DNA of 64,000 nucleotides from Aurantimicrobium sp. MWH-Uga1 (GCF_003325955.1 NZ_CP030929.1:1364001-1428000), one strand, 5' to 3'; counted from the first letter of the stretch, positions 20,014-29,263 are shown. Program-made: numbers and translations. The notes: generated from the sequence alone by a model not told the origin.

Positions 20014-20061
20014 AGATAAGACTTTGCGCCGGTCTATCCGGCCGGCGCAAAGTCTTTATCT
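20014..20061 (+). terminator. Intra-operon hairpin after sugar-binding protein gene
   Basis: A long stem: AGATAAGACTTTGCGCCGG pairs with CCGGCGCAAAGTCTTTATCT with one bulged base, loop about 9 bases, then TTGTT. It separates the binding-protein gene from the ATPase, so it probably attenuates or protects the 3' end of the highly expressed binding-protein mRNA. Confidence 0.75.
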
Positions 20062-20144
20062 TGTTAGACCCCCACACTTCCTGTCATTCTTATGACACAC
20101 CCGCCCCGGCACTGACGCTGGATGACACATCAAAGGAGATGGGC

Positions 20145-20894
20145 ATGGATGTGCCACTGATCGAACTCTCAGGAGTTAAGAAAAGCTTCGGACCTGTCGA
20201 TGTACTTAAAGGAATCGACTTCAAGGCATACGCCGGTCAGGTCACCGCACTAGTTGGAGACAACGGTGCAGGTAAGTCGACACTGATTAAGGGACTTTCA
20301 GGAGTCCAGCCCTATGACGAAGGAATCGTCAAATTTGCCGGTGAAGACGTTCACCTCACTTCACCCCGCCAGAGCGGTGCTCTCGGTATCGAGGTTGTGT
20401 ATCAAGACCTCGCTCTCTGCGACAACTTGGACATCGTGCAAAACATGTTCCTCGGTCGTGAAGAAATTAGCCAAGGGACCCTCGATGAGGGCTCAATGGA
20501 ATTCCAAGCAACCAAGGCCCTGCAAAGCCTCTCAGTTCGAACCGTGAAATCAGTTCGCCAAAAAGTTTCCTCGCTCTCTGGTGGACAACGTCAGACCGTT
20601 GCTATCGCTCGATCTGTCCTTCGTAACGCCAAACTCGTCATCCTTGATGAGCCAACAGCCGCATTGGGTGTAGCCCAGACCGAACAGGTTCTCAACCTTG
20701 TTCGCCGTCTTGCCGACAACGGCATAGGCGTCATCATCATCAGCCACAACCTGGCTGACGTCTTCCAGGTCTGCGACTCAATCAACGTCCTCTACCTGGG
20801 CCGTATGGTTGCATCCCTCAAGACTTCAGAAACAACCCAAGCCGATGTTGTGGGATACATCACCGGCACTAAGAGCATGGAAGAGGTTGCGTAA
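20145..20894 (+). CDS. Sugar ABC transporter ATP-binding protein, single-domain
   Basis: A one-domain ABC ATPase with Walker A GDNGAGKST, signature LSGGQRQ and Walker B LVILDEPTAAL, followed by the switch His in ISHNL. The longest open frame begins at 20061 inside the preceding hairpin. GGAG at 20135-20138 is directly against the ATG at 20139 and 6 bases before the ATG at 20145, so I choose 20145 (249 residues). Carbohydrate-uptake family 2 transporters usually have a fused two-domain ATPase of about 500 residues. This short form resembles FrcA and would act as a homodimer. Confidence 0.9.
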   Translation: MDVPLIELSGVKKSFGPVDVLKGIDFKAYAGQVTALVGDNGAGKSTLIKGLSGVQPYDEGIVKFAGEDVHLTSPRQSGALGIEVVYQDLALCDNLDIVQNMFLGREEISQGTLDEGSMEFQATKALQSLSVRTVKSVRQKVSSLSGGQRQTVAIARSVLRNAKLVILDEPTAALGVAQTEQVLNLVRRLADNGIGVIIISHNLADVFQVCDSINVLYLGRMVASLKTSETTQADVVGYITGTKSMEEVA

Positions 20895-22135
20895 TGGCTT
20901 CGCTTGAACCCACAGCAATTGGAAGTGGCCACGAAGGTAGCGTCCGCGATCAAATCACCGCCTACGTTCAGCGGCTGAAGAACGGTGAAATGGGAGCGCT
21001 TCCTGCTGTCATCGCACTGTTTGCTCTCGTCGTGCTCTTTGCTTCACTGAGCCCCTACTTCCTGACAACCTTGAACTTTGCCAACCTGTTTGTTCAGGCA
21101 GCACAGCTCACTGTTCTTGCAGCAGCATTGGTTTTTGTTCTGCTACTGGCAGAAATTGACCTTTCGGCCGGTGTGACCGCTGGTGTTGGTATGGCCGTAT
21201 TTGCGGTGTTGAACCTCATGATGGGAATCAACTGGATCATTGCCGTTATCGCGGCACTCCTAGTTGGAACTGTTGTTGGGTGGACCATCGGTATCTTTGT
21301 CGCAAAGATTGGTGTTCCCTCCTTCGTGGTCACCCTGGGTCTCTTCCTTGGTTTCCAAGGCCTCATGCTTGTAATGCTGGGTGACGGTGGCCTTTACCGC
21401 CTTGACGTCCCCGAGCTCAAAGCCATCATGAACGGAAACATGCCTGTGTGGGCAGGATGGCTCATGCTGGCCATCATGGTTGCAGTCTCATTGGGACTGG
21501 GATTCTATGACCGCGCCCGTCGCGCTAAGGCTGGTGTGGCTAACCGCCCCATCTCATTAATGTTGCTTCGTGTTGGAACCATCGCTGTCCTCGGTGGTAT
21601 CGCAGTAGGTGCCATGAGCGTCAACCGTAGTGTTTCGGTTGTCCCTATCGAGGGTGTACCCATCGTTATTCCCATCGTGATCGGAATTCTCTTTGTGGGA
21701 ACTTTCGTGTTGGACCGCACCACTTTTGGCCGTCACCTTTATGCCGTTGGTGGAAACCCTGAAGCCGCACGCCGTGCAGGTATCAAGGTTGCCAAGATTC
21801 GCATCACCGCATTCATCATCTGTTCAACACTTGCTGTTGTCTCCGGCATCTTGGCTGCCAGCCGTATTGGTGCAATTGAATCAACAGCTGGTCGTTCGAT
21901 CGTGCTCAGCGGTGTAGCAGCTGCTGTCGTCGGTGGAGTCAGCCTCTTCGGTGGACGTGGCCGCTTGATTCACGCTGCTATCGGTGCTCTGGTCATCGCC
22001 ATCATCGATAACGGCCTGGGCCTCATCGGTCTGCCTGCAGGTGTGAACTTCCTGGTTACCGGTGCAGTGCTGATTGCTGCTGCAACTATTGACGCCCTCT
22101 CTCGCAAGCGCTCCGGCGGCGGGGTTCGCGTCTAA
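20894..22135 (+). CDS. Sugar ABC transporter permease
   Basis: A 413-residue permease of the RbsC/XylH type (BPD-transp_2) with about ten membrane helices. The LLLAEIDLSAGVTAGVGMA segment and the coupling motif GGNPEAARRAGI (late third of the protein) are diagnostic. Long central loops around residues 200-250 resemble XylH. Its ATG overlaps the ATPase stop by one base (TAATG). It completes a three-gene importer with 18958 and 20145. Confidence 0.93.
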   Translation: MASLEPTAIGSGHEGSVRDQITAYVQRLKNGEMGALPAVIALFALVVLFASLSPYFLTTLNFANLFVQAAQLTVLAAALVFVLLLAEIDLSAGVTAGVGMAVFAVLNLMMGINWIIAVIAALLVGTVVGWTIGIFVAKIGVPSFVVTLGLFLGFQGLMLVMLGDGGLYRLDVPELKAIMNGNMPVWAGWLMLAIMVAVSLGLGFYDRARRAKAGVANRPISLMLLRVGTIAVLGGIAVGAMSVNRSVSVVPIEGVPIVIPIVIGILFVGTFVLDRTTFGRHLYAVGGNPEAARRAGIKVAKIRITAFIICSTLAVVSGILAASRIGAIESTAGRSIVLSGVAAAVVGGVSLFGGRGRLIHAAIGALVIAIIDNGLGLIGLPAGVNFLVTGAVLIAAATIDALSRKRSGGGVRV

Positions 22136-22149
22136 CACTCAGTGGAGTA

Positions 22150-22188
22150 GTTGTGCCCCCACGATGTGCAAACATGTGGGGGCACTAC
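22150..22188 (+). terminator. Stem-loop between permease and epimerase
   Basis: GTGCCCCCAC (22153-22162) pairs with GTGGGGGCAC (22176-22185), extended by ATGT/ACAT. There is no T-run, so partial termination or 3'-end protection with some read-through into the epimerase gene is likely. Confidence 0.6.
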
Positions 22189-22208
22189 TGTCTTCAAAGA
22201 AGAAACTC

Positions 22209-23186
22209 ATGAGCATCACTCTCGATCACTCTGGATTCACACGACTGAGTACCTCCTCAGGAGTGTCAATGGTGGTTTCCACCTTTGGTGCACGACTGGT
22301 TGAGCTGTGGGTTCCAGATAGAAATGGTCGCCTGGCCAACGTTGTCCTGGGTTTACCCACTACCCGGGATTATGCCCATCGAGCTGGGCTGTATCTGGGC
22401 TGCACGGTCGGTCGTGTTGCCGGGCGCATTCCGCAAAGCCATTTTGTTGGGGGCGGGCTATCTTTCGACGTTGAGCCTAATGAACGCGGTAATCACCTTC
22501 ATGGCGGACCAGCACAAAGCTTTGATCGCGTGGAATGGGAGCTCGTTACTTTCGACACCGATGATGTTGTCTCTGCTGAGTTTCGCTACTGCAGTCCGGC
22601 AGGAGAAGAGGGCTATCCCGGTGAGCTCACTGTGACCTCACGGTATGACCTGAGTTCTGATGGAGAACTAACCTCGACCCTCACAGCACACACCACCGCG
22701 CCAACCCCTGTTAACCTCACCACGCATGCCTATTGGAACCTGTCCGGAATTCCTGGACACACTGTTGAAGATCATGAATTGTTCGTGGATCATGCTGGGC
22801 AGTTGGAAACAGATAGTGCGCAACTGCCCACGGGACACTTTCTTTCCTCACCTCAGCAACTTTCATTATCTGAACACAGCTGGGATGACACTTTCATCTT
22901 GACCAACGCCAACCACCTCACAACTGCTGCAGCGCGGCTTCACCACAGCGGAACTGGCAGGACTTTAACCCTCTACACCTCAGAGCCCGCCATGCAGGTC
23001 TATTCAGGGGCCTACCTTCCACAAGAAGAACTCGATGCTGAGCACATCCTCACGCCATTTGGTGGGCTGTGTTTAGAGCCACAACGCATCATTGACAACC
23101 CATTGCTGCCCCAGTTCCCCTCCATTGTTCTGCTGCCTGACGAAACCTACCGGCACATCACACGACACAAGTTCAGCGCAACATAA
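22209..23186 (+). CDS. Aldose 1-epimerase family protein (mutarotase)
   Basis: Interconverts alpha and beta anomers of aldoses, helping supply the anomer used by xylose isomerase. The start ATG at 22209 follows AAAGAAGAAACTC and removes a 45-residue frame extension that overlaps the permease gene; this gives 325 residues. Family features are GCTVGRVAGRI, the NERGNHLHGG substrate histidine, LTTHAYWNLSG (the second catalytic His) and GGLCLEPQ with the general-base Glu. It is probably the last gene of the xylose transport operon. Confidence 0.9.
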   Translation: MSITLDHSGFTRLSTSSGVSMVVSTFGARLVELWVPDRNGRLANVVLGLPTTRDYAHRAGLYLGCTVGRVAGRIPQSHFVGGGLSFDVEPNERGNHLHGGPAQSFDRVEWELVTFDTDDVVSAEFRYCSPAGEEGYPGELTVTSRYDLSSDGELTSTLTAHTTAPTPVNLTTHAYWNLSGIPGHTVEDHELFVDHAGQLETDSAQLPTGHFLSSPQQLSLSEHSWDDTFILTNANHLTTAAARLHHSGTGRTLTLYTSEPAMQVYSGAYLPQEELDAEHILTPFGGLCLEPQRIIDNPLLPQFPSIVLLPDETYRHITRHKFSAT

Positions 23187-23295
23187 CTCGATCGAAGAAC
23201 ATTTCTGGTCTAGGTGACCAAACACGAGGCGGAGATAGTGCTTGTAGTCTGAATGGGAAGACGAAATACGTCCATCCCAGCGAAATTGAGTAGCG

Positions 23296-24546
23296 ATGTC
23301 GACCCCACCCGCCACACCTCCGACGACTCGTCGAGCGCGTGCACTGAGGGTTGTTCCGCTCCTTGGTCCGGCACTAGTAGCAGGTGTGGCCTATCTAGAC
23401 CCTGGCAACGTGGCCAGCAATATGACCGCCGGGGCCCAGTTTGGTTATCTGTTGGTCTGGGTTGTCGTAGTTGGCAATCTCATTGCCTGGCTGGTGCAAT
23501 ATCTTTCCGCCAAGCTGGGGATAGCAACAGGTAAATCTCTCACCCAGATTTTGGGTGAACGCATACGCAATAAATGGCTGCGTCGAGGGTTTTGGGTTCA
23601 AGCAGAAATAGTGGCTATGGCCACCGATCTGGCCGAAGTTATTGGTGGGGCAATTGCTCTGAATCTTCTTTTTGGAATGCCCTTGCTGGCAGGAGCCCTC
23701 ATCATGGGGTTGCTGTCCTTGTTCATGCTTTCCATGAGGGACAGATCTGGCTCCCAGGTCTTCGAGCGCATGATTATTGGCCTGCTCTTGCTTATTGCCG
23801 TTGGGTTTGGCATGGGATTAGTTGTGGCTCCGCCTGATCCTTCTTCAGTTCTGGGAGGTCTGTTCCCCCGCTTTGACGGCCCCGACTCTGTGCTGTTGGC
23901 AGCATCTATCTTGGGCGCTACCATCATGCCTCACGCCATTTATGCTCACTCCGCATTGACTCGTGACCGTTTTGGTTTAGTGCAAGCTGGTGTTCAGCGA
24001 GGAACAATTCTCAAAGCAACGCGGGTGGATGTGACCATAGCTCTTGTCATCGCTGGAAGTGTCAATCTAGCTATCCTGCTTACTGCAGCAGTAAGCCTGC
24101 AGGGTGTGGCAGGAACGGACAGCCTCGAGGGTGTCTACAATGCTTTGGGCACTGAGCTTGGACCTGCCATCGCCGTCTTGTTTGCTATTGGCTTATTGGC
24201 CTCAGGATTGGCCTCAACTTCTGTGGGCGCCTATGCCGGCGCAGACATCATGAGTGGTCTTACCAAACTGAACGTGTCCCTGCTGTGGCGCAGGCTTATT
24301 ACGCTTATCCCTGCCTTTATTATCTTGGGGCTAGGAATAGACCCCACTTGGGCATTGATAATGAGCCAAGTTGTTCTCTCCTTCGGTATTCCCTTTGCGC
24401 TGATACCGCTCTTGATTTTCACGAAAGATAAAAAGATTGTGGGAGAGGACTCCAACCGCACAGCAACCACGGTGCTAGCAATTACAGCAGCAGGATTTGT
24501 GATTGCTTTGAATCTCGTTCTTCTCTGGATCACCTTCGCGAGTTAG
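23296..24546 (+). CDS. mntH: NRAMP-family divalent metal (Mn2+/Fe2+) transporter
   Basis: A 416-residue proton-coupled metal importer with about eleven membrane helices. The helix 1 metal-binding motif DPGN is in VAYLDPGNVASN (residues 32-43), and the helix 6 motif is IMPHAIYAHSALTRD (the MPH motif). The ATG at 23296 is close to a preceding GTAGCG with no strong Shine-Dalgarno. It stands alone, converging on the rplL terminator. No Mn-responsive site was recognised upstream. Confidence 0.93.
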   Translation: MSTPPATPPTTRRARALRVVPLLGPALVAGVAYLDPGNVASNMTAGAQFGYLLVWVVVVGNLIAWLVQYLSAKLGIATGKSLTQILGERIRNKWLRRGFWVQAEIVAMATDLAEVIGGAIALNLLFGMPLLAGALIMGLLSLFMLSMRDRSGSQVFERMIIGLLLLIAVGFGMGLVVAPPDPSSVLGGLFPRFDGPDSVLLAASILGATIMPHAIYAHSALTRDRFGLVQAGVQRGTILKATRVDVTIALVIAGSVNLAILLTAAVSLQGVAGTDSLEGVYNALGTELGPAIAVLFAIGLLASGLASTSVGAYAGADIMSGLTKLNVSLLWRRLITLIPAFIILGLGIDPTWALIMSQVVLSFGIPFALIPLLIFTKDKKIVGEDSNRTATTVLAITAAGFVIALNLVLLWITFAS

Positions 24547-24558
24547 AGGTTAAAGCAC

Positions 24559-24590
24559 AAGGGCGCCGAACCCTGAGGATCGACGCCCCT
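24559..24590 (-). terminator. Terminator of rplJL (also faces mntH)
   Basis: AAGGGCGCCGA and TCGACGCCCCT pair with two G-U wobbles, lying 20 bases after rplL and 12 after the convergent mntH stop. On the minus strand it is followed by TTGTGCTTTAA. A weak but correctly placed bidirectional terminator. Confidence 0.5.
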
Positions 24591-24610
24591 GAAGCGTGTA
24601 GTTCGAAAGA

Positions 24611-25006
24611 CTACTTGAGAACAACGGTTGCGCCAGCCTCGGTGAGGGCAGCGTTAGCCTTGTCAGCGGTCTCCTTGTTTGCACCTTCGAGGATGGTTGC
24701 AGGTGCACCATCAACGAGAGCCTTTGCTTCACCAAGACCGAGGTTAGTAAGGGTACGAACCTCCTTGATAACAGCAATCTTGTTAGCACCAGCAGCTTCG
24801 AGAACGACGTCGAAAGAGTCCTTCTCTTCAGCAGCGTCGCCACCAGCAGCGCCAGCAGCAGCAGGTGCGCCAGCAGCAGCAACAGCTACGGGAGCTGCAG
24901 CGGTGACCTCAAAGGTCTCCTCGAATGCCTTAACGAACTCGCTGAGCTCGATGAGTGAGAGCTCCTTGAAAGCCTCGATGAGCTGCTCAGTTGAGAGCTT
25001 TGCCAT
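24611..25006 (-). CDS. rplL: 50S ribosomal protein L7/L12
   Basis: A 131-residue stalk protein that recruits translation GTPases. It has the N-terminal dimerisation region ([20 protein letters not shown]), the alanine/glycine-rich hinge (about residues 35-60) and the C-terminal domain with the factor-binding helix [25 protein letters not shown] Shine-Dalgarno lies just upstream. It follows rplJ by 46 bases in the same orientation. Confidence 0.98.
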   Translation of the reverse strand: MAKLSTEQLIEAFKELSLIELSEFVKAFEETFEVTAAAPVAVAAAGAPAAAGAAGGDAAEEKDSFDVVLEAAGANKIAVIKEVRTLTNLGLGEAKALVDGAPATILEGANKETADKANAALTEAGATVVLK

Positions 25007-25052
25007 GATTTTCTCCTTGTTATTTTTCGTTTAAACCGAGAACTAGTAAGGA

Positions 25053-25568
25053 CTAGTTGCCGGACTCTTGCTTTGCACGCAGTGCGTCGACTGTACGAAC
25101 AGCCTTGGACAGTGGTGCGGTGAACAGGTATGCGGCACCGAAGAGAGAGGCCTTCGCAGCACCGGCAAACTTTGCCAGAAGTACTTCGCGGGACTCGAGA
25201 TCGGCGAGCTTTCCAACCTCAACTGCGTCGAGAGGCTTACCGTCGAAGTAGCCGCCCTTCAAAATGAGCTGAGGGTTTGCCTTGGCAAAGGCACGCAGAG
25301 CCTTCGCAACAGCGACAGCGTCACCGTGTACGAATGCAATAGCCGATGGGCCAGCAAGCTGGTCATCGAGACCAGTGATGCCAGCCTTAGCGGCAGCAAG
25401 CTTGGTCAGCGTGTTCTTTACCACGGCGTAAGTCGCGTGCTCACTGATTGATCTGCGCAGCTCCTTGAGCTGTGCAACAGTGAGGCCGCGGTACTCGGTG
25501 AGCAGAACTGCATTCGAACCAGAGAAATTCTTCTCGAGTTCGGCGAGCATTGCTTCCTTGTTCGCCAT
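25053..25568 (-). CDS. rplJ: 50S ribosomal protein L10
   Basis: The stalk base protein that anchors L7/L12. The ATG at 25568 ([20 protein letters not shown]) is chosen because AAGGAG is just upstream. The open frame extends 40 codons further, but that extension runs through the leader hairpins. The 171 residues include [16 protein letters not shown] and the C-terminal L12-binding helix. L10 is known in other bacteria to repress its own mRNA through the leader. Confidence 0.97.
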   Translation of the reverse strand: MANKEAMLAELEKNFSGSNAVLLTEYRGLTVAQLKELRRSISEHATYAVVKNTLTKLAAAKAGITGLDDQLAGPSAIAFVHGDAVAVAKALRAFAKANPQLILKGGYFDGKPLDAVEVGKLADLESREVLLAKFAGAAKASLFGAAYLFTAPLSKAVRTVDALRAKQESGN

Positions 25569-25700
25569 GGCGCTCCTTGTGGTTTCACACACCCCACTTG
25601 TGTGGGGTGATTTTCCGCAGGCCGCTGAAAATAAAAAAGCTCCAGCGCAGGGCTGGAGCGAAAGAAAACACGTGAACGTGCATATCACTAACAGTTAGCC
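25569..25700 (-). ncRNA. Ribosomal protein L10 leader region
   Basis: The minus-strand 5' leader of rplJ contains two strong hairpins: one with T-run at 25633-25659, and ACCCCAC/GTGGGGT arms at 25591-25597 and 25602-25608, just upstream of the rplJ Shine-Dalgarno. This fits an L10-binding autoregulatory leader. The rest of the 358-base gap (25701-25926) holds no gene; it should contain the rplJ promoter and the short leader of the sugar kinase gene. Confidence 0.65.
25633..25659 (-). terminator. Attenuator hairpin in rplJ leader
   Basis: GCTCCAGC and GCTGGAGC form a perfect stem (25639-25659) followed on the minus strand by TTTTTTATTTT. It is a textbook intrinsic terminator placed about 65 bases before rplJ, so transcription attenuation is likely. 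Confidence 0.75.
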
Positions 25701-25926
25701 TGCGCGGGTTTTCGTCGAAACGAACTTTAGATGGATGTTCATTTTCATGAACACACCAATAACCAGCGGTCTTTGGTTATCTCTAGGTTATGTGAGAGTT
25801 GCCCTCTCCCGCAAATCGGTAGACTAGAGACTTCCCTCCCTTATTAGCGCTGACGCTGACACAGTTACCTCGTGAGAGACGGTAACAAGATGTGAGCTGA
25901 AGCATGTCACGAAGATTAGAGGCCTC

Positions 25927-26943
25927 GTGAACGCAGTTGTAACCCTGACCCCCGCTCCCGTGCTGGACCGCACGTACCTTGCTGAAGATCTCACTGTCGG
26001 CAAAGTGAACCGTGCCTATGAAGTCCACGAGTACATGAGCGGTAAAGGCCTGAACGTTGCCCGCACCCTGCACTTGGCAAAGCACCCCGTCTCTGCTGTG
26101 CTGCCCATTGGTATGCAGGACCAATACCTTTTGTTCTCAACACCCTTCCCCCAGATTCTGCGCATCATGCCTGTCCAGGGGCGAGTGCGTGTGAATACGA
26201 CAGTGGTTGAGCGGGGTGGCCGAACAACCAACATCAACCAACAAGCCATCCCTTTCACCACCGAGGACTGGCGCAACGTCGTCGAGACCACTCTCGAACA
26301 GGTTTCAGACATGAACGCGGACTGGCTTGTGGTCTCCGGTATGCACCCGAAGATGATTGATACAGGTCTGCCAATTGACCTGAGTGAGCTTTTTGCCCGT
26401 GCACGTGATCTGGGTGCTCGTGTTGGCTTGGACACCTCTGGTCCTGAGCTCAAGCACTGGGGACGCAGTGGCGAAGTCAACCTCATCAAACCCAACGCAG
26501 ATGAACTTGCTTCACTCGTCGGGCACGAACTTCACACCCTGGGTGAAGTCATTGATGCCGGTCGCGAACTTATTGAGACTGGACTCGAAATTGCACTCGT
26601 GAGCCTTGGTCCCGACGGGGCTATTGCCATTACAGCCGATGAGGCAGTTTGGGCAAGCGCTATTGCACCAGAGGTAATAAACACCACTGGTGCTGGCGAC
26701 GCATTCTTGGCCGGGTTCCTGAGCCAGGTAGTGAGTCCCGAAGCTTCTGCAGCAGGTCGCGAAAATGGCACACTACCCAAGCTCAGTCCGGAGGCAGCAC
26801 TGACAACTGGCTGCTCCTGGGGAGCTCTTGCTGTGTCACTTCCGACCACATTGATTAGTTCTTTCGGTGATGCACCGAAAGCTCAATTACGTGAAGTTGA
26901 CCCAAACTACACCCTGCTCGAGAAAGCTACCGTTCGCTACTAA
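25927..26943 (+). CDS. 1-phosphofructokinase-family (PfkB) hexose kinase
   Basis: A 338-residue PfkB-family kinase. The N-terminal TLTPAPVLDRTY and GGKGLNVA-like GKGLNVARTL (residues 40-49) are typical of FruK/LacC. The catalytic base Asp sits in NTTGAGDAFLAG near residue 260, with the anion hole GAGD. The start is a GTG with AGAGG upstream. Likely substrates are fructose-1-phosphate or tagatose-6-phosphate, but no PTS or fru genes are adjacent, so the true substrate is open. Its stop overlaps the convergent histidine kinase gene by 4 bases. Confidence 0.83.
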   Translation: MNAVVTLTPAPVLDRTYLAEDLTVGKVNRAYEVHEYMSGKGLNVARTLHLAKHPVSAVLPIGMQDQYLLFSTPFPQILRIMPVQGRVRVNTTVVERGGRTTNINQQAIPFTTEDWRNVVETTLEQVSDMNADWLVVSGMHPKMIDTGLPIDLSELFARARDLGARVGLDTSGPELKHWGRSGEVNLIKPNADELASLVGHELHTLGEVIDAGRELIETGLEIALVSLGPDGAIAITADEAVWASAIAPEVINTTGAGDAFLAGFLSQVVSPEASAAGRENGTLPKLSPEAALTTGCSWGALAVSLPTTLISSFGDAPKAQLREVDPNYTLLEKATVRY

Positions 26944-28421
26944 GACTTCGGTAGGGTCACTATGAACTCGGTATTGCCTGGTTCACTTCTGACAGTCACT
27001 GTTCCGTTGTGGGCATGAACCACCGCGTGGACAATAGCAAGACCGAGGCCAGTGCTTCCTGTGGCACGGGTACGTGACGCATCTCCTCGAGTAAAGCGCT
27101 CAAAGAGATCTGGCATCTGGTCTGCAGGAATCCCCGGACCGTTATCAATGACACGGATGTGGACGCTGTCCTCGGTTTCTTCAAGAGCGACTCGGACCGT
27201 TGAACCTGCTGGAGTGTGCACCCGTGCATTAGCCAGGAGATTCACAACAACTTGGTGAAGTCGCGCCTGATCACCCAACACCTCAACGGGAACTTCGGGA
27301 ATATCGATATCCCACGTGTGGTCTGGACCGGCAGCGTGTGCATCACTAACCGCATCAACCACAATGCGAGAAAGATCAACCTGGTGGTGTTCGAGTTCTC
27401 GACCTTCATCAAGTCGTGCCAACAAGAGAAGGTCTTCGACCAAACCGGTCATCCGTGTTGCTTCTGACTCAATGCGATTGAGGGAGTGACTGACGTCCTC
27501 TGGCAATGTGGCACTACTGCGTCTGGTGAGTTCGGCATAACCACGAATAGAAGCCAGTGGTGTTCTCAGTTCGTGACTTGCATCAGCAACAAAGCGACGC
27601 ACTTTTTCTTCACTAGCCTGACGTGCTGTCAGAGCACGCCCAATGTGCACCAGCATGTTGTTAAAGGCTGAACCCACGCGACCTACCTCTGTTCGTGGAT
27701 CCGTATCTTCTTCGCTGAGGCGCTCGCCCAGGTCGACATCACCTTTATCAAGGGGCAATTCGGACACTCGAGTTGCCGTGTCTGTCACACGATCCAGTGG
27801 ACGAAGTTCATACCGTATGAGTGCACGACCTACCACGATGGCAGCAGCCACACCCAGCCCCGTGACAATCAAAATCACGATGAGCAATTGAGTGATGGCA
27901 GCGTTTACTTCCACCATGGGAAGCGCGATGACGAGTGAAGAGCCATCTTGGGCAGCAACGGAAACTGCACGATATTCTCCTGCGCCCTTAACGTGAATTG
28001 TTTCAGGTTCGCTGTTGGATTCCACTGATGCTAAAGCATTTGTATCTTGGAGGTTCACAGCAACCACGGCACCGCGATTGTTGAGAACTCCGGCGGTGAC
28101 CTGCCCAGAAGGATCAACGATGGCAACCAGTGTTCCGGCCGCTTGGCCAGGGGCGAGAAGTGCATCGTTAGGACGATCGTCATGATCATCATCGCCGTCG
28201 CCCCGATGCCCAGGTCGGCTATCTTCCATGCCGTTTGAAACCGCCGCGGTTGAGCGCACAACGGCGTTAGTAATTTGCTGGTCCAGCCGGTCGACAAGAA
28301 AAGCGCGCAGTGAGACAACACTGACAACACCGATCAGTGCCGCAGCAACAACCAATAAGCCAGCCATCGTCACCGTGAGGCGACGACGCAAAGTCCAGGG
28401 AGCGCGACCTGCAGAAGACAT
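26940..28421 (-). CDS. Two-component sensor histidine kinase
   Basis: A 493-residue membrane kinase. There are two transmembrane helices (about residues 18-42 and 176-199), an extracytoplasmic domain between them, then HAMP (about 200-265), the HisKA dimerisation domain with H283 in ASHELRTPLA, and a HATPase domain (NLLANARVHTP, DNGPGIP, GSTGLGLAI). The sensor domain has an Asp/His-rich stretch at residues 67-86 (GHRGDGDDDHDD), unusual and possibly metal-binding. The response regulator overlaps upstream by one base (TAATG). It resembles TcrY/TrcS-type actinobacterial kinases; the signal is unknown. Confidence 0.92.
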   Translation of the reverse strand: MSSAGRAPWTLRRRLTVTMAGLLVVAAALIGVVSVVSLRAFLVDRLDQQITNAVVRSTAAVSNGMEDSRPGHRGDGDDDHDDRPNDALLAPGQAAGTLVAIVDPSGQVTAGVLNNRGAVVAVNLQDTNALASVESNSEPETIHVKGAGEYRAVSVAAQDGSSLVIALPMVEVNAAITQLLIVILIVTGLGVAAAIVVGRALIRYELRPLDRVTDTATRVSELPLDKGDVDLGERLSEEDTDPRTEVGRVGSAFNNMLVHIGRALTARQASEEKVRRFVADASHELRTPLASIRGYAELTRRSSATLPEDVSHSLNRIESEATRMTGLVEDLLLLARLDEGRELEHHQVDLSRIVVDAVSDAHAAGPDHTWDIDIPEVPVEVLGDQARLHQVVVNLLANARVHTPAGSTVRVALEETEDSVHIRVIDNGPGIPADQMPDLFERFTRGDASRTRATGSTGLGLAIVHAVVHAHNGTVTVRSEPGNTEFIVTLPKS

Positions 28422-29161
28422 TAGTCGGCTGGCTTAATCATGTAGCCAGCACCGCGCACAGTGTGCAACATGGGTGAACCTTCTGCATCAATCTTTTTGC
28501 GCAGATAAGAGATGTAAATCTCTACGACGGAACTCTTTCCCCCGAAGTCGTAGTCCCACACACGGTCAAGAATTTGTGTCTTGCTCACGACGCGGCGGGG
28601 GTTGCGCATGAGATAGCGCAATAATTCAAACTCAGTGGCCGTGAGTTCGATAGGTCGCCCTGCACGACGAACCTCGTGGCTATCTTCATCCAGTTCCAAA
28701 TCACCTACGACCAAGACAGGGCTTTCATTGGCATCAATAGTCAAGGTTGATCGACGAATCAATCCTCGAAGCCTGGCCACAACTTCTTCTAAGCTGAAGG
28801 GCTTCGTGACATAGTCATCACCACCAGCGGTCAAGCCTGCAATACGGTCATCAAGGGAATCTTTCGCGGTGAGGAACAGCACAGGTACATCGTTACCGTC
28901 TGCCCGCATACGCTGGAGAACCTGAAGACCATCAATATCAGGAAGCATGATGTCAAGAACGACGGCATCGGGTCGGAAATCACGCGCCGTGGCGATGGCA
29001 GAGGAGCCATCGGCGGCAGTCTTGATTTCCCAACCCTCATATCGAAGGGCCATCTGTAGTAGATCAGTGAGGGAAGCTTCATCGTCGACGACGAGAACGC
29101 GAATGGGGGAACCATCAGCGCGGGTGAGGCGCATAGGGGCTGCAGCTGTGGAATCGTTCAC
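28421..29161 (-). CDS. OmpR/PhoB-family response regulator
   Basis: A 246-residue regulator: receiver domain with acidic pocket VVDDE (25-28), phosphorylated D70 in VVLDIMLPD, the Thr in FLTAKDS and Lys in YVTKPF. A C-terminal winged helix follows (LTATEFELLRYLMRNPRRVV, then VEIYISYLRKKID). There is about 20 residues of extra N-terminus before the receiver. It is translated just ahead of its cognate kinase. Targets are unknown. Confidence 0.95.
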   Translation of the reverse strand: MNDSTAAAPMRLTRADGSPIRVLVVDDEASLTDLLQMALRYEGWEIKTAADGSSAIATARDFRPDAVVLDIMLPDIDGLQVLQRMRADGNDVPVLFLTAKDSLDDRIAGLTAGGDDYVTKPFSLEEVVARLRGLIRRSTLTIDANESPVLVVGDLELDEDSHEVRRAGRPIELTATEFELLRYLMRNPRRVVSKTQILDRVWDYDFGGKSSVVEIYISYLRKKIDAEGSPMLHTVRGAGYMIKPAD

Positions 29162-29263
29162 ATTTCGAGTATGACTAAGTTTTCTATGAGAATCCTATGA
29201 ATCACCTAAGAAGCCAATGAATATCTCGAGAGATCGTCGGCACCCCGGCGAGCGCCTGCCCGA

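Noticed and set aside
20061-20144. Extended start of the sugar ATPase at 20061
   Set aside because: It lies in the tail of a long hairpin and lacks a Shine-Dalgarno; the ABC domain begins after 20145.
25736-25753. TGTTCA-N6-TGAACA inverted repeat as a LexA box
   Set aside because: The spacing does not match actinobacterial SOS boxes and the next genes are not SOS genes; may be chance.
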